The notes beneath the pieces were generated by a model. The model was not told the DNA's origin and ran no database searches. It was given only the letters and a program-made list of their open reading frames with translations. A stretch of DNA of 8,437 bases from Rhodoferax sp. GTDB lineage: Bacteria > Pseudomonadota > Gammaproteobacteria > Burkholderiales > Burkholderiaceae. The stretch lies in assembly GCA_028292075.1 (NCBI GenBank), contig JAQGNA010000538.1, forward strand, positions 1 to 8,437, read 5' to 3'. The position numbers were made by a program, and so were the translations under genes. Of the stretch, positions 1-6,344 are shown piece after piece. The first letter of the stretch is position 1; each line of letters begins with the position of its first letter.

Positions 1-2
1 GC

Positions 3-2204
3 GAACGCGCGCAATTTTTCGGTCTGGCCGGCGGCTATCTGGGCCAGCTCGGCACCGTCTTCGGCAACGTCGACTCCGACTTCTTCTACCGCCTGGTGCT
101 GAACGCCGACCAGGTGGCCAAGACCAAGGCCGCCGCCAGCCCGCAGGCGCAAGACCTCCTGACCGGCTTTGCCGCAGGCTACAACCGCTACCTGCGCGAT
201 ACGCCACCAGCTCAGTTGCCCACTGCTTGCGCCGGCGCCGCCTGGCTGCGGCCCATGACGGAAAGCGACGCCTACCTGCGCGTGATGCAGGCGGCGCTGA
301 CCGCCAGCTCGCTCGGCTTCATTGCCCAGATCGGCAGTGCCCAGCCGCCCGCCGCGGGCGAGAACGCGCAGGCGATGGCCGCCGCAACAGCCACCACCTC
401 GCCGAAGTCTGCAACTGCTGACATACAGTTGGCGGCATTCGAAGCGGCGCCCATCGCCCAGGCGCTGTCGAAGGTGCGCGACCATTCGGTCGGCTCCAAC
501 GGTTATGGCTTTGGCAGAGACGCGACCGACAACGGAAAGGGTTTGCTGCTGGCGAATCCGCATTTCCCATGGTGGGGCGTGCTTCGCCTGAACGAGCTGC
601 ACATGACGGTGGCCAGCGAGAACTTCGACGTTTTCGGTGCCACCCTGCTCGGCGTGCCCGTGCCGCTGATCGGCTTCAACAGCAAGGTGGCGTGGACCCA
701 CACGCTCTCCACCGACAACCGCTTCACGCTGCGCTACCTGGCGCTCGACCCGGACAGCCCGACGCGCTATATCAAGGACGGAAAATCGATCGCCATGACC
801 GCCGTGCCACTGACCATCAGCGGCAAGGCGCCGGACGGCAGCACGGTGCCGATCACGCGCACGCTCTACACCAGCGAATACGGCCCGATGCTGATGGACA
901 GCAGCTTTGCCTGGAGCAGCAGCGCCGCCTTCGCGATCCAGGATGTCAACATCGGCAACTACAAGCTCATGGACCAGTTGCTGTTGAACGGCAAGGCCGA
1001 CAGCGTGGACAGCCTGCGCGAGGCGTCGATGACCCACATGGCGCTGCCCTGGGTGAACACCATTGCGGCCGACAGCCAGGGCAATGCGCTGTTCGCCAAC
1101 TACTCGGTCGCCGCGAACGTGAGCGATGCCCAACTGCTGGGCGGCTGCGTGCCTGGCGCGGCGGCCGGTGCGCCGTTCGAGGCGCTCATGGCTTCAACCG
1201 GTCTGGTGGTGCTGAGCGGCACCACCGCAGCCTGCGACTGGTCGGGCCCGGTACCTGCGTCGGCTCGCCCCTGGGTGAAGCGGTCGGACTATGTGGTGAA
1301 CACCAACGACAGCCATTGGTGGCCAAGCCTGAAGACCTTTCTCACCGGCTTCCCCAAGATCATGGCGACCGGCCCGAATGCCGAAGGCCAGTTGCCGAAC
1401 AACCGGACGCAAACCGGCCATGCGCAAGTGGCCGACCGGCTCGCCGGCACCGACGGCCTGGCCGGCCAGCGCTTCAACCTGGCCAGCCTGCAACAGGTGC
1501 TGGTCAAGACGCGATTCCACCGCGCCGAACGCTGGCTGCCCGACTTCACCGCCGCCTGCCTTGCGTCCAACACGGCCAGCGCCGCCGCACGCGACGCCTG
1601 CGACGTGTTGCAGGCCTGGGACAAGACCCATGGCCTGGCGAGCCAGGGCGCCATGTTGTTCCAGGAGCTCTATTTCGCCATGGGCGAACTCAACGATCCA
1701 AGCTGGTGGGCCGTGCCCTTCGACGCCGCCGACCCGGTCGAGACACCGCGCGGCGCGGCCGGCACCGCGGCCGCAATGGCCCGGCTGGAGGCGCTGGTGG
1801 CTTCGAGCCAGTTCGATACGCCCCTGAAGCGCCGCACGCGGCCGCAGGACGTGCAGATGCTGATCCGCCCCGAAGGCAGCATTGCCATGCCGGGCGGCGC
1901 GAAGACTTTCTACAACTGGAACGGCGTCAAGACCGAAGTCGCACCCGGCAGCTTCATCTACACCGCCGACCCGCTGACGCAGCAGGGTGCTGCCGGCAAC
2001 AGCTACATCCAGTTCGTCACCTGGGACAATGCCGGCCCGGTGGCCGAAGGCCTGTTGACCTACGGCCAATCGTCCAACCCGGCCAGCCCGCACTACAGCG
2101 ACCAGACCCGCAAGTACGCGGCCGGCGAATGGCTCAAGCTGCCTTACACCGATGCCCAGATCAAGGCCGACGCCAGCTACAGCGTCGTGGACATTGCCGA
2201 ATAG
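3..2204 (+). CDS. Penicillin acylase family protein (AHL/aculeacin acylase-like Ntn hydrolase), 5' partial
   Basis: The frame is open from the left edge, so the signal peptide and start lie outside; 733 residues are visible to the TAG stop. The family makes periplasmic or secreted amidases. A precursor is cut autocatalytically into alpha and beta chains, and the new N-terminal Ser is the nucleophile. The cleavage site is visible as VG/SNG, with the Ser codon at 495-497, after an Ala-rich stretch that looks like the removed spacer. Counting this Ser as beta-1, the His of LANPHFPW is beta-23 (codon 561-563) and the first Asn of NTND is beta-269 (codon 1299-1301). As I recall, these are the catalytic positions of PvdQ. 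LANPHFPW and WTHT are typical of the AHL-acylase, aculeacin-acylase and PvdQ branch rather than classic penicillin G acylase. The natural substrate, whether long-chain acyl-homoserine lactone, lipopeptide or other acyl amide, cannot be read from sequence. No frameshift is seen. Confidence 0.9.
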   Translation, partial: ERAQFFGLAGGYLGQLGTVFGNVDSDFFYRLVLNADQVAKTKAAASPQAQDLLTGFAAGYNRYLRDTPPAQLPTACAGAAWLRPMTESDAYLRVMQAALTASSLGFIAQIGSAQPPAAGENAQAMAAATATTSPKSATADIQLAAFEAAPIAQALSKVRDHSVGSNGYGFGRDATDNGKGLLLANPHFPWWGVLRLNELHMTVASENFDVFGATLLGVPVPLIGFNSKVAWTHTLSTDNRFTLRYLALDPDSPTRYIKDGKSIAMTAVPLTISGKAPDGSTVPITRTLYTSEYGPMLMDSSFAWSSSAAFAIQDVNIGNYKLMDQLLLNGKADSVDSLREASMTHMALPWVNTIAADSQGNALFANYSVAANVSDAQLLGGCVPGAAAGAPFEALMASTGLVVLSGTTAACDWSGPVPASARPWVKRSDYVVNTNDSHWWPSLKTFLTGFPKIMATGPNAEGQLPNNRTQTGHAQVADRLAGTDGLAGQRFNLASLQQVLVKTRFHRAERWLPDFTAACLASNTASAAARDACDVLQAWDKTHGLASQGAMLFQELYFAMGELNDPSWWAVPFDAADPVETPRGAAGTAAAMARLEALVASSQFDTPLKRRTRPQDVQMLIRPEGSIAMPGGAKTFYNWNGVKTEVAPGSFIYTADPLTQQGAAGNSYIQFVTWDNAGPVAEGLLTYGQSSNPASPHYSDQTRKYAAGEWLKLPYTDAQIKADASYSVVDIAE

Positions 2205-2226
2205 CCCGGCCATTGGCGGAAGGCGC

Positions 2227-2835
2227 GTGGCTTGCGCGATCTGCGCGCGGCCAGCGAACGCCTGCATCTGCCGGTGGACCGTGCCGGTGCCGCATGCGGC
2301 CGAGGTGCTGATCCTGCAGCACCCGCTCGAAGTGGCCAATTCCAAGAACAGCGCCCGGCTGCTGCACATGTGCCTGCCGGGAAGCCGTTTGGTCGTGGCG
2401 GAGTCATGCGCCGATGACATCTGGCTGGCGGCGGCCTGGCAGGCAGGCGAGGCGCCGCGCCGGCCGGTGCTGCTGTACCCCGACACGGCGGCCGACCAGG
2501 CCGAGGACCTGACGCCACCGCCACCCATGCCGGCCGGCTGGACGGAGGCGCCCGGGACGCTTCGGCTGGTGGTGTTGGACGCCACCTGGCGCAAGAGCCG
2601 CAAGATGCTGTACCAGAGCCCGGCATTGCAGCGGCTGCCGCGGCTGGCCCTGAAGGAACTGCCCACGTCGCGCTATGCCATCCGCAAGGCGCACCGCGGT
2701 CATCAGCTGTCGACATTCGAATCGACCTGTGCCGCGCTGGCGCAGATCGAGCCAGCATTCCAGGCAGCGATTGGCCCGCTGATGGCCGCGTTCGACGGCT
2801 TCGTGGCGCAGCAGGCCGCCTACCGCCCGGCTTGA
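2227..2835 (+). CDS. DTW domain protein, probable tRNA-uridine aminocarboxypropyltransferase (TapT-like)
   Basis: The DTW family includes TapT (YfiP) of E. coli, which transfers the 3-amino-3-carboxypropyl group of S-adenosylmethionine to uridine in the variable loop of tRNA (acp3U47). From the GTG start the protein has 202 residues, normal for the family. Visible marks are an N-terminal Cys cluster (Cys3, 6, 13, 15; CxxC then CxC, probably zinc-binding), QHPLE at 31-35, the naming motif DATW at 118-121, RKSRKM after it, and LSTFE at 161-165. I chose GTG 2227 because an ATG at 2152 would add 25 non-family residues read out of frame through the acylase 3' end. GGAAGG lies at 2218-2223, only three bases before the GTG. 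That spacing is short, so the start is probable, not certain. The gene begins 22 bases after the acylase stop and may be read from the same transcript. Confidence 0.87.
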   Translation: MACAICARPANACICRWTVPVPHAAEVLILQHPLEVANSKNSARLLHMCLPGSRLVVAESCADDIWLAAAWQAGEAPRRPVLLYPDTAADQAEDLTPPPPMPAGWTEAPGTLRLVVLDATWRKSRKMLYQSPALQRLPRLALKELPTSRYAIRKAHRGHQLSTFESTCAALAQIEPAFQAAIGPLMAAFDGFVAQQAAYRPA

Positions 2836-2840
2836 CCGGC

Positions 2841-2854
2841 GCGGCCCCTGCCGC
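2841..2854. terminator. Small GC hairpin in the convergent gap
   Basis: Between the stops of the DTW gene and the DUF2059 gene, GCGGC at 2841-2845 can pair with GCCGC at 2850-2854 around a four-base loop. The position suits a terminator shared by converging genes. However, neither side has a T run, so it does not meet the rule for an intrinsic terminator. Confidence 0.25.
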
Positions 2855-2875
2855 CGATTCGCCGCTACTTCACGG

Positions 2876-3385
2876 TTATTTAGCCGACTGGGCCTCGGCC
2901 ATGGCACGGGCCGTGGCAATGCGCATCTTCTCCATCATCGGCGCCACCCGCGACTGCACCAGCAGCATCGTTTTTTGCATGACCACCGGCATCTTGTTGA
3001 CCAGCGCCTCGCCGGCCGGGCTGCGGTAGAACGCCACCAGCCCGTCCACCTCTTCCTGCGTGAAGCTCTCCTGGTAGAGCTTCACGTACAGAGGCTTGAG
3101 CGTGGCCCACGACATTTCTTCCTTCATCGCCTCTGCGAACTGCCGCGGCGCGTTGTCCAGGAAACGCTGGAGCTGCGGCGTGATCTTCTTGCCGGCGAGC
3201 GTTTGCGCCATGCCTTGGCGCAAGGTGTTTTCCATGTTGGCGTTCACCGACTCCATGATCGACTCGCTCTTGGTGGCGACCAGCAGCGCTTCAACGGATT
3301 CGGTGGTGGGTGGCTCGGCATGCGCCGTGGCGGCCATCGTCAACACCGTCGACGCAAGCGCGATGGCGTTCAGGGCGCGGCGCAT
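2876..3385 (-). CDS. Exported DUF2059 domain protein
   Basis: This is a small secreted or periplasmic protein of unknown biochemical role. From the ATG at 3385 it has 169 residues. A signal peptide covers about 1-23: two Arg, a hydrophobic core, then an AHA cleavage site before Glu-Pro-Pro. The mature part is helical and rich in Met, Lys and Glu. The DUF2059 signature lies around 93-133, with WATLKPLYVKLY, a stretch like FTQEEVDGLVAFYRSPAGEA, and KMP. Members are common in Proteobacteria, usually as single genes, and no reaction is established. The start is uncertain: an ATG at 3421 in the same frame gives 181 residues with a longer n-region, and neither ATG has a clear Shine-Dalgarno sequence. 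I prefer 3385 because it gives the more canonical signal peptide. The gene converges with the DTW gene, 40 bases away. Confidence 0.85.
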   Translation of the reverse strand: MRRALNAIALASTVLTMAATAHAEPPTTESVEALLVATKSESIMESVNANMENTLRQGMAQTLAGKKITPQLQRFLDNAPRQFAEAMKEEMSWATLKPLYVKLYQESFTQEEVDGLVAFYRSPAGEALVNKMPVVMQKTMLLVQSRVAPMMEKMRIATARAMAEAQSAK

Positions 3386-3428
3386 CGACCGGGGCAGGGC
3401 GGGGAACAGGGCAAAGAACATGCGGGAA

Positions 3429-3458
3429 AGAATAGCAGCCCGACGCGTTTTCAGTCCA
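3429..3458 (-). promoter_or_regulatory. Candidate sigma-70 promoter for the DUF2059 gene
   Basis: Reading the - strand, TGGACT (3458-3453) and TATTCT (3434-3429) are separated by 18 bases. Both are only partial matches to the consensus. Transcription would begin near 3422, right at the upstream ATG (3421), which favours translation from the ATG at 3385 or a leaderless message. Confidence 0.3.
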
Positions 3459-3571
3459 CCAGCGGTGACATTCGACTGGTAGATCTGCCGTCTCGAAGAT
3501 GCGAGGCCAGCCGGCAGAAGTGGCTGCCAACGACGATGGATGTGCCGCTTGGGCACGGTGGCGCCAGTCGG

Positions 3572-4132
3572 TCAGCCCCGCAGATCGCACCACAGGTGCA
3601 CCTTGCCGAGGTAGGCATCTCCCACGCGCACGGCCATGGGCTCGGTGCCCCAGGGCGCGAAGCCGCAGCGCCGGTACAGGGTTTCGGCCGCTGTGTTGCC
3701 CTCGGTCACGGTCAACTGCACCGTGCGCAACGACGGCCTGGCCCGGGCTGCCGCCAGCACAGCGTGAACCAGCTGCCGGCCCAGGCCCTGGCCCTGCGCC
3801 GCGGTGTCGACCACCATGCCGAACAACGTCGACTTGTGGCGAGACTTCAGTCGCTTCTCGAACGACAGCCCTGCAGCCCCCAGCAGCGTGCCATTGCGCA
3901 GCGCGCCGAACACCAGCTCGGGCGTGTCCTCGTCTGGTGACAGGCGGGCGGCCCACCAGGCGACCGGCTGCCCGGCGCGTTCCACGGCGCTGGTGGTGAA
4001 GGCGCTCGGATGCGCATCGTAGGCCCGCAGCATCAGCGCGCGGTAGGCGCCCGCGTGGCTGGGGTCGAGGCGGATGATGGTGCGGGCAGCGGAAGAGGCA
4101 GCGGAAGAGGCGGCGGGGGGCATGGCGTGCAT
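3572..4132 (-). CDS. GNAT family N-acetyltransferase
   Basis: This is a single-domain acetyl-CoA-dependent acyltransferase of 186 residues, close to the usual GNAT size. The N-terminal 17 residues are a low-complexity Ala/Ser stretch; the fold begins near IIRLDP (19-24). Motif A is clear: FGMVVDTAAQGQGLGRQL at about 104-121 gives a hydrophobic strand followed by the Q-x-x-G-x-G acetyl-CoA pyrophosphate loop. Motif B follows in EGNTAAETLYRRCGF (144-158), with the usual Asn, Ala and Tyr. The ending, with MAVRV and KVHLWCDL, resembles small-molecule or amino-acid-directed GNATs, but the substrate cannot be assigned. The start could be the ATG at 4132 or the one at 4123, and neither has a good ribosome-binding site. 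The gene lies 108 bases downstream of the SRPBCC gene on the same strand and could be co-transcribed with it. Confidence 0.88.
   Translation of the reverse strand: MHAMPPAASSAASSAARTIIRLDPSHAGAYRALMLRAYDAHPSAFTTSAVERAGQPVAWWAARLSPDEDTPELVFGALRNGTLLGAAGLSFEKRLKSRHKSTLFGMVVDTAAQGQGLGRQLVHAVLAAARARPSLRTVQLTVTEGNTAAETLYRRCGFAPWGTEPMAVRVGDAYLGKVHLWCDLRG
4086..4109. repeat. Two tandem 12-base repeats in the GNAT gene
   Basis: The unit GCAGCGGAAGAG is present twice without mismatch (4086-4097 and 4098-4109), followed by a degenerate GCGGCG. It encodes the Ala-Ala-Ser-Ser repeat near the N-terminus of the acetyltransferase. Because the unit is a multiple of three, slippage would change length without breaking the frame. 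Confidence 0.8.
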
Positions 4133-4202
4133 GGCGAGGAAGGCGTCGGGTGGTGTTGGCGCTGGATGGCTTTGCGTGGCGCAGTGTGGCCGCGAATGCC
4201 GC

Positions 4203-4235
4203 CGGCCCGGTGGTGCGGCAAGTGGCCCCGGGCCG
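4203..4235. other. Inverted repeat between the SRPBCC and GNAT genes
   Basis: CGGCCCGG (4203-4210) is the reverse complement of CCGGGCCG (4228-4235), with 17 bases between. It begins 6 bases past the stop of the SRPBCC gene on the - strand, where a 3'-end hairpin would sit, but no T run follows. It may be an RNA-end stabiliser, a weak terminator or chance in GC-rich DNA. The rest of the 108-base gap holds nothing I recognise. Confidence 0.3.
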
Positions 4236-4240
4236 CGTGG

Positions 4241-4702
4241 CTAGCCCGAAACCTCCGCCTCCACCAGCTTGGCCAGCAGGGCCAGCGATTCCTGCCAGCC
4301 CATGTAGCAGGCCGCCGCCGGAATCATCGCCGGAATGCCTTCCTGCACCGCGGTCATCTCGGTGCCGCAGAACACCGGCAGCAACGTGATGGTGGTCTGC
4401 ATCGTGCCTGGGAGATGCGGGTCGTCGAACACGCCGGTGTAACGCAGGCGCTCGTTCGGCAGCAGCTCGAGGTATTCTCCGCCGAAGCTGTGGGCCTGGC
4501 CGTTGGAGAAGTTGGTGAACGACATCCGGTAGTGGCCGCCAACCCGCGGGTCCATGGCGTGGACCTTGCCGCTGAAGCCGTTCGGCGGCAGCCATTTGGC
4601 CAGCGCGTCGGCATCGAGAAAGGCGCGGTAGATGCGCTCGGGCGGGGCCCGCAGCACGCGGTGCAGGCGGATGGTCTGGGACGATGGCGTGGCGTTGGAC
4701 AT
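4241..4702 (-). CDS. SRPBCC family protein (AHSA1/START-like fold)
   Basis: This is a 153-residue single-domain protein of the SRPBCC (Bet v1/START-like) superfamily, in the group annotated as AHSA1-like (activator of Hsp90 ATPase homologue 1 C-terminal domain). These are helix-grip proteins with a deep hydrophobic pocket; most bacterial members have no known ligand. Visible marks are a first strand (IRLHRVLRAP, 11-20), the helix motif PERIYRAFLDADALAKWLPP (21-40), GGHYRMSF at 55-62, the GEYLEL and ERLRYTG strands, and a C-terminal amphipathic helix with MGWQESLALLAKLVEA that closes the pocket. The start is well supported: AAGGAA at 4716-4711 lies eight bases before the ATG, the best ribosome-binding site of the leftward genes. 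It is divergent from rarA and lies upstream of the GNAT gene. Small SRPBCC genes often accompany ArsR-type regulators, but none is present here. Confidence 0.88.
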   Translation of the reverse strand: MSNATPSSQTIRLHRVLRAPPERIYRAFLDADALAKWLPPNGFSGKVHAMDPRVGGHYRMSFTNFSNGQAHSFGGEYLELLPNERLRYTGVFDDPHLPGTMQTTITLLPVFCGTEMTAVQEGIPAMIPAAACYMGWQESLALLAKLVEAEVSG

Positions 4703-4710
4703 GGTGTCGG

Positions 4711-4716
4711 TTCCTT
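4711..4716 (-). promoter_or_regulatory. Ribosome-binding site of the SRPBCC gene
   Basis: AAGGAA on the - strand, eight bases from the ATG at 4702. It fixes that start against longer open reading through the rarA antisense strand. Confidence 0.7.
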
Positions 4717-4720
4717 GGTG

Positions 4721-4743
4721 CAGAGGATGGCCCTCTGAATGTA
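4721..4743 (-). promoter_or_regulatory. Candidate -10 element with adjoining 17-base palindrome
   Basis: CAGAGG (4721-4726) and CCTCTG (4732-4737) form a perfect inverted repeat around ATGGC. On the - strand the repeat directly follows TACATT (4743-4738), a reasonable -10 hexamer without a convincing -35. The palindrome would therefore overlap the transcription start of the SRPBCC gene and end four bases before its ribosome-binding site. It could be an operator or a 5' hairpin. Confidence 0.3.
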
Positions 4744-4815
4744 CGACGAAGCGGACGGACCGAAATCGACATCGAAGCTGAGAATCGCCGTGCCCGGCCA
4801 TCGGCCTCGGCCCGT

Positions 4816-4821
4816 TATCAT
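4816..4821 (+). promoter_or_regulatory. Candidate -10 element of rarA
   Basis: TATCAT lies 29 bases before the rarA ATG and would give a leader of about 20-25 bases. I see no good -35 hexamer 16-18 bases upstream. The gene is divergent from its left neighbour, so it needs its own promoter in this interval. Confidence 0.3.
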
Positions 4822-4850
4822 GCGATCGCCCCCGTACTGGCCGGCTTTCC

Positions 4851-6203
4851 ATGTCCACCCGCCCATCTTCCCCCAAAGCCCCCAAGCCCGCCGTCCCCGG
4901 CCACCAGCCGCTGGCCGAGCGCCTGCGTCCGCACACGCTGGGTGAAGTCATCGGCCAGCAGCACCTGTTGGGCGACGGCATGCCGCTGCGCATCGCGTTC
5001 GAATCCGGCCAGCCGCATTCGTGCATCCTCTGGGGGCCGCCCGGCGTGGGCAAGACCACCATCGCCCGGCTCATGGCCGATGCCTTCGACGCCCAGTTCA
5101 TCACCATCAGCGCCGTGCTCGGCGGGGTGAAGGACATCCGCGAGGCGGTCGACCAGGCGCTGGCCGCGCGCGACGGCCCGGCCGACGGCCAGCGTTCGCT
5201 CGACTGGGTCTCGCGCCGCACCATCGTCTTCGTCGACGAGGTGCACCGCTTCAACAAGAGCCAGCAGGACGCCTTCCTGCAGCATGTGGAGAGCGGCCTC
5301 TTCACCTTCATCGGCGCGACGACGGAGAACCCGTCTTTCGAGGTCAATTCGGCGCTTTTGTCGCGTGCGGCGGTGTATGTGCTGCAGCCGCTCGGCGAAG
5401 ACGACCTGAAGCAGATCGTCGTGCGGGCGCAGGCGATCCAGGCAGTACCCGCCATCGAGTCGGTGGCCATCGACCGTCTCGTGGCCTATGCCGATGGCGA
5501 CGCCCGCCGGCTGCTCAACACGCTGGAGACGCTGGCCGTGGCCGCGCAACAGGAGCGGCTGGCGCAGATCGACGACGTCTGGCTGCTGCGCGTGCTGGGC
5601 GAGCGCATGCGCCGCTACGACAAGGGCGGCGAGCAGTTCTACGACACCATCAGCGCGCTGCACAAGTCGGTGCGCGGCAGCGACCCCGACGCGGCGCTCT
5701 ACTGGTTCGTGCGCATGCTCGACGGTGGTGCCGATCCCCGCTACATGGCGCGCCGCTTCATCCGCATGGCGAGCGAGGACATCGGCCTGGCCGACCCTCG
5801 GGCGCTGCGCATGGCACTGGACGCGGCCGACGTCTATGAGCGCCTCGGCACGCCCGAAGGCGAACTGGCGCTGGCCGAATGCGTGGTGTACCTGGCGGTG
5901 GCACCGAAATCGAACGCGGTCTACCAGGCTTTCAACGAAGCCAAGGCCTTCGTGAAGAAGGATGGCACCCGTCCGGTGCCCATGCACCTTCGCAATGCAC
6001 CGACAAAGCTCATGAAGCAGCTCGATTACGGCAAGGGCTACCGCTACGCCCATGACGAAGAGGGCGGTTTCGCGGCCGGCGAGAACTACCTGCCCGAAGG
6101 CATGCCGCCGCCAGGCTTTTACCGGCCCGTGCCACGTGGCCTGGAGATCCGCATCGCCGATAAGCTGGACGAACTGAAACGGCGCAACCATCAACCGGAC
6201 TAA
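4851..6203 (+). CDS. rarA: Replication-associated recombination protein A (RarA/MgsA), AAA+ ATPase
   Basis: This is a cytoplasmic AAA+ ATPase of the clamp-loader-like RarA/Mgs1/WRNIP1 family, which acts at stalled replication forks and associates with SSB in E. coli. The 450 residues match the usual length. Visible marks are an N-terminal LAERLRPHTLGEVIGQQHLL, Walker A GPPGVGKTT (62-70), Walker B IVFVDEVHRF (125-134) followed by NKSQQDAFLQHVE, sensor 1 IGATTENPSFEVNSALL with the arginine finger in LLSRA (R172), and sensor 2 in GDARRLLNTLE. The C-terminal tetramerisation and MgsA region has YDTISALHKSVRGSDPDAAL, MARRFIRMASEDIGLADPRA and the KSNAVYQAFNEA motif. Between GGVKDIREA and RRTIVFVDE it is about 11 residues longer than E. 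coli RarA as I remember it. The ATG has no clear Shine-Dalgarno sequence. The gene stands alone on its strand and is followed by an intrinsic terminator. Confidence 0.97.
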   Translation: MSTRPSSPKAPKPAVPGHQPLAERLRPHTLGEVIGQQHLLGDGMPLRIAFESGQPHSCILWGPPGVGKTTIARLMADAFDAQFITISAVLGGVKDIREAVDQALAARDGPADGQRSLDWVSRRTIVFVDEVHRFNKSQQDAFLQHVESGLFTFIGATTENPSFEVNSALLSRAAVYVLQPLGEDDLKQIVVRAQAIQAVPAIESVAIDRLVAYADGDARRLLNTLETLAVAAQQERLAQIDDVWLLRVLGERMRRYDKGGEQFYDTISALHKSVRGSDPDAALYWFVRMLDGGADPRYMARRFIRMASEDIGLADPRALRMALDAADVYERLGTPEGELALAECVVYLAVAPKSNAVYQAFNEAKAFVKKDGTRPVPMHLRNAPTKLMKQLDYGKGYRYAHDEEGGFAAGENYLPEGMPPPGFYRPVPRGLEIRIADKLDELKRRNHQPD

Positions 6204-6216
6204 TGCCGCGGCAAAC

Positions 6217-6273
6217 CCGTGAATGGGGCATGCGGATGCTGTTTTTTCAAGGGTAAACCCCGTCCGCTCACGG
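6217..6273 (+). other. Potential long hairpin downstream of rarA
   Basis: CCGTGA (6217-6222) can pair with TCACGG (6268-6273), and GCGGA (6232-6236) with the adjoining TCCGC (6263-6267), giving an 11-base right arm against a left arm interrupted by a nine-base bulge. The loop holds a six-T run (6242-6247) and a small GGG-TAAA-CCC hairpin (6251-6260). It lies in the rarA 3' untranslated region. It could protect the message end, or be chance pairing. Confidence 0.3.
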
Positions 6274-6275
6274 TG

Positions 6276-6303
6276 TTTGGCCCCGCGAACGGATGGCTAC
6301 AAT
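6276..6303 (+). promoter_or_regulatory. Candidate sigma-70 promoter upstream of livH
   Basis: TTTGGC (6276-6281) and TACAAT (6298-6303) are 16 bases apart. The -10 matches the consensus in five of six positions, and the -35 is weak. Transcription would start near 6310, almost at the first base of the terminator hairpin that follows. Confidence 0.4.
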
Positions 6304-6312
6304 CCGCCCCGG

Positions 6313-6344
6313 AACCCGCCAAATCACAGCCTGGCGGGTTTTTT
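6313..6344 (+). terminator. Intrinsic terminator after rarA
   Basis: AACCCGCCA (6313-6321) and TGGCGGGTT (6332-6340) form a perfect nine-base stem around a ten-base loop, followed by a run of six T (6339-6344, the first two within the stem). This is a textbook rho-independent terminator for rightward transcription. It most simply ends rarA, about 110 bases after the stop. As it also lies ahead of livH, it could act as an attenuator if a promoter upstream of it reads into the operon. Confidence 0.85.

Noticed and set aside
569..2311. Open frame of 580 codons on the + strand inside the acylase
   Set aside because: It is an Arg/Gln/Pro/His-rich out-of-frame reading of the acylase with no domain or ribosome-binding site.
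1194..2666. Long open frame of 490 codons on the - strand across the acylase and DTW genes
   Set aside because: It is antisense to two clear family proteins, its composition is Gly/Ala/Arg-rich as expected from high-GC shadow frames, and no domain is recognisable.
3542..3556. Five-base hairpin GTGCC/GGCAC downstream of the GNAT gene as a terminator
   Set aside because: The stem is short and no T run follows on either strand.
4703..5470. N-terminal extension of the SRPBCC protein to 409 residues
   Set aside because: The extra residues are antisense to rarA, while a good ribosome site and the whole SRPBCC fold fit the ATG at 4702.
4818..6194. Open frame of 458 codons antisense to rarA
   Set aside because: It mirrors rarA almost exactly and has no recognisable motif; rarA carries all AAA+ signatures.
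6228..6247. Short hairpin GCAT/ATGC followed by a T run just after rarA as a second terminator
   Set aside because: The stem is only four base pairs; the nine-base stem at 6313-6340 is far stronger.
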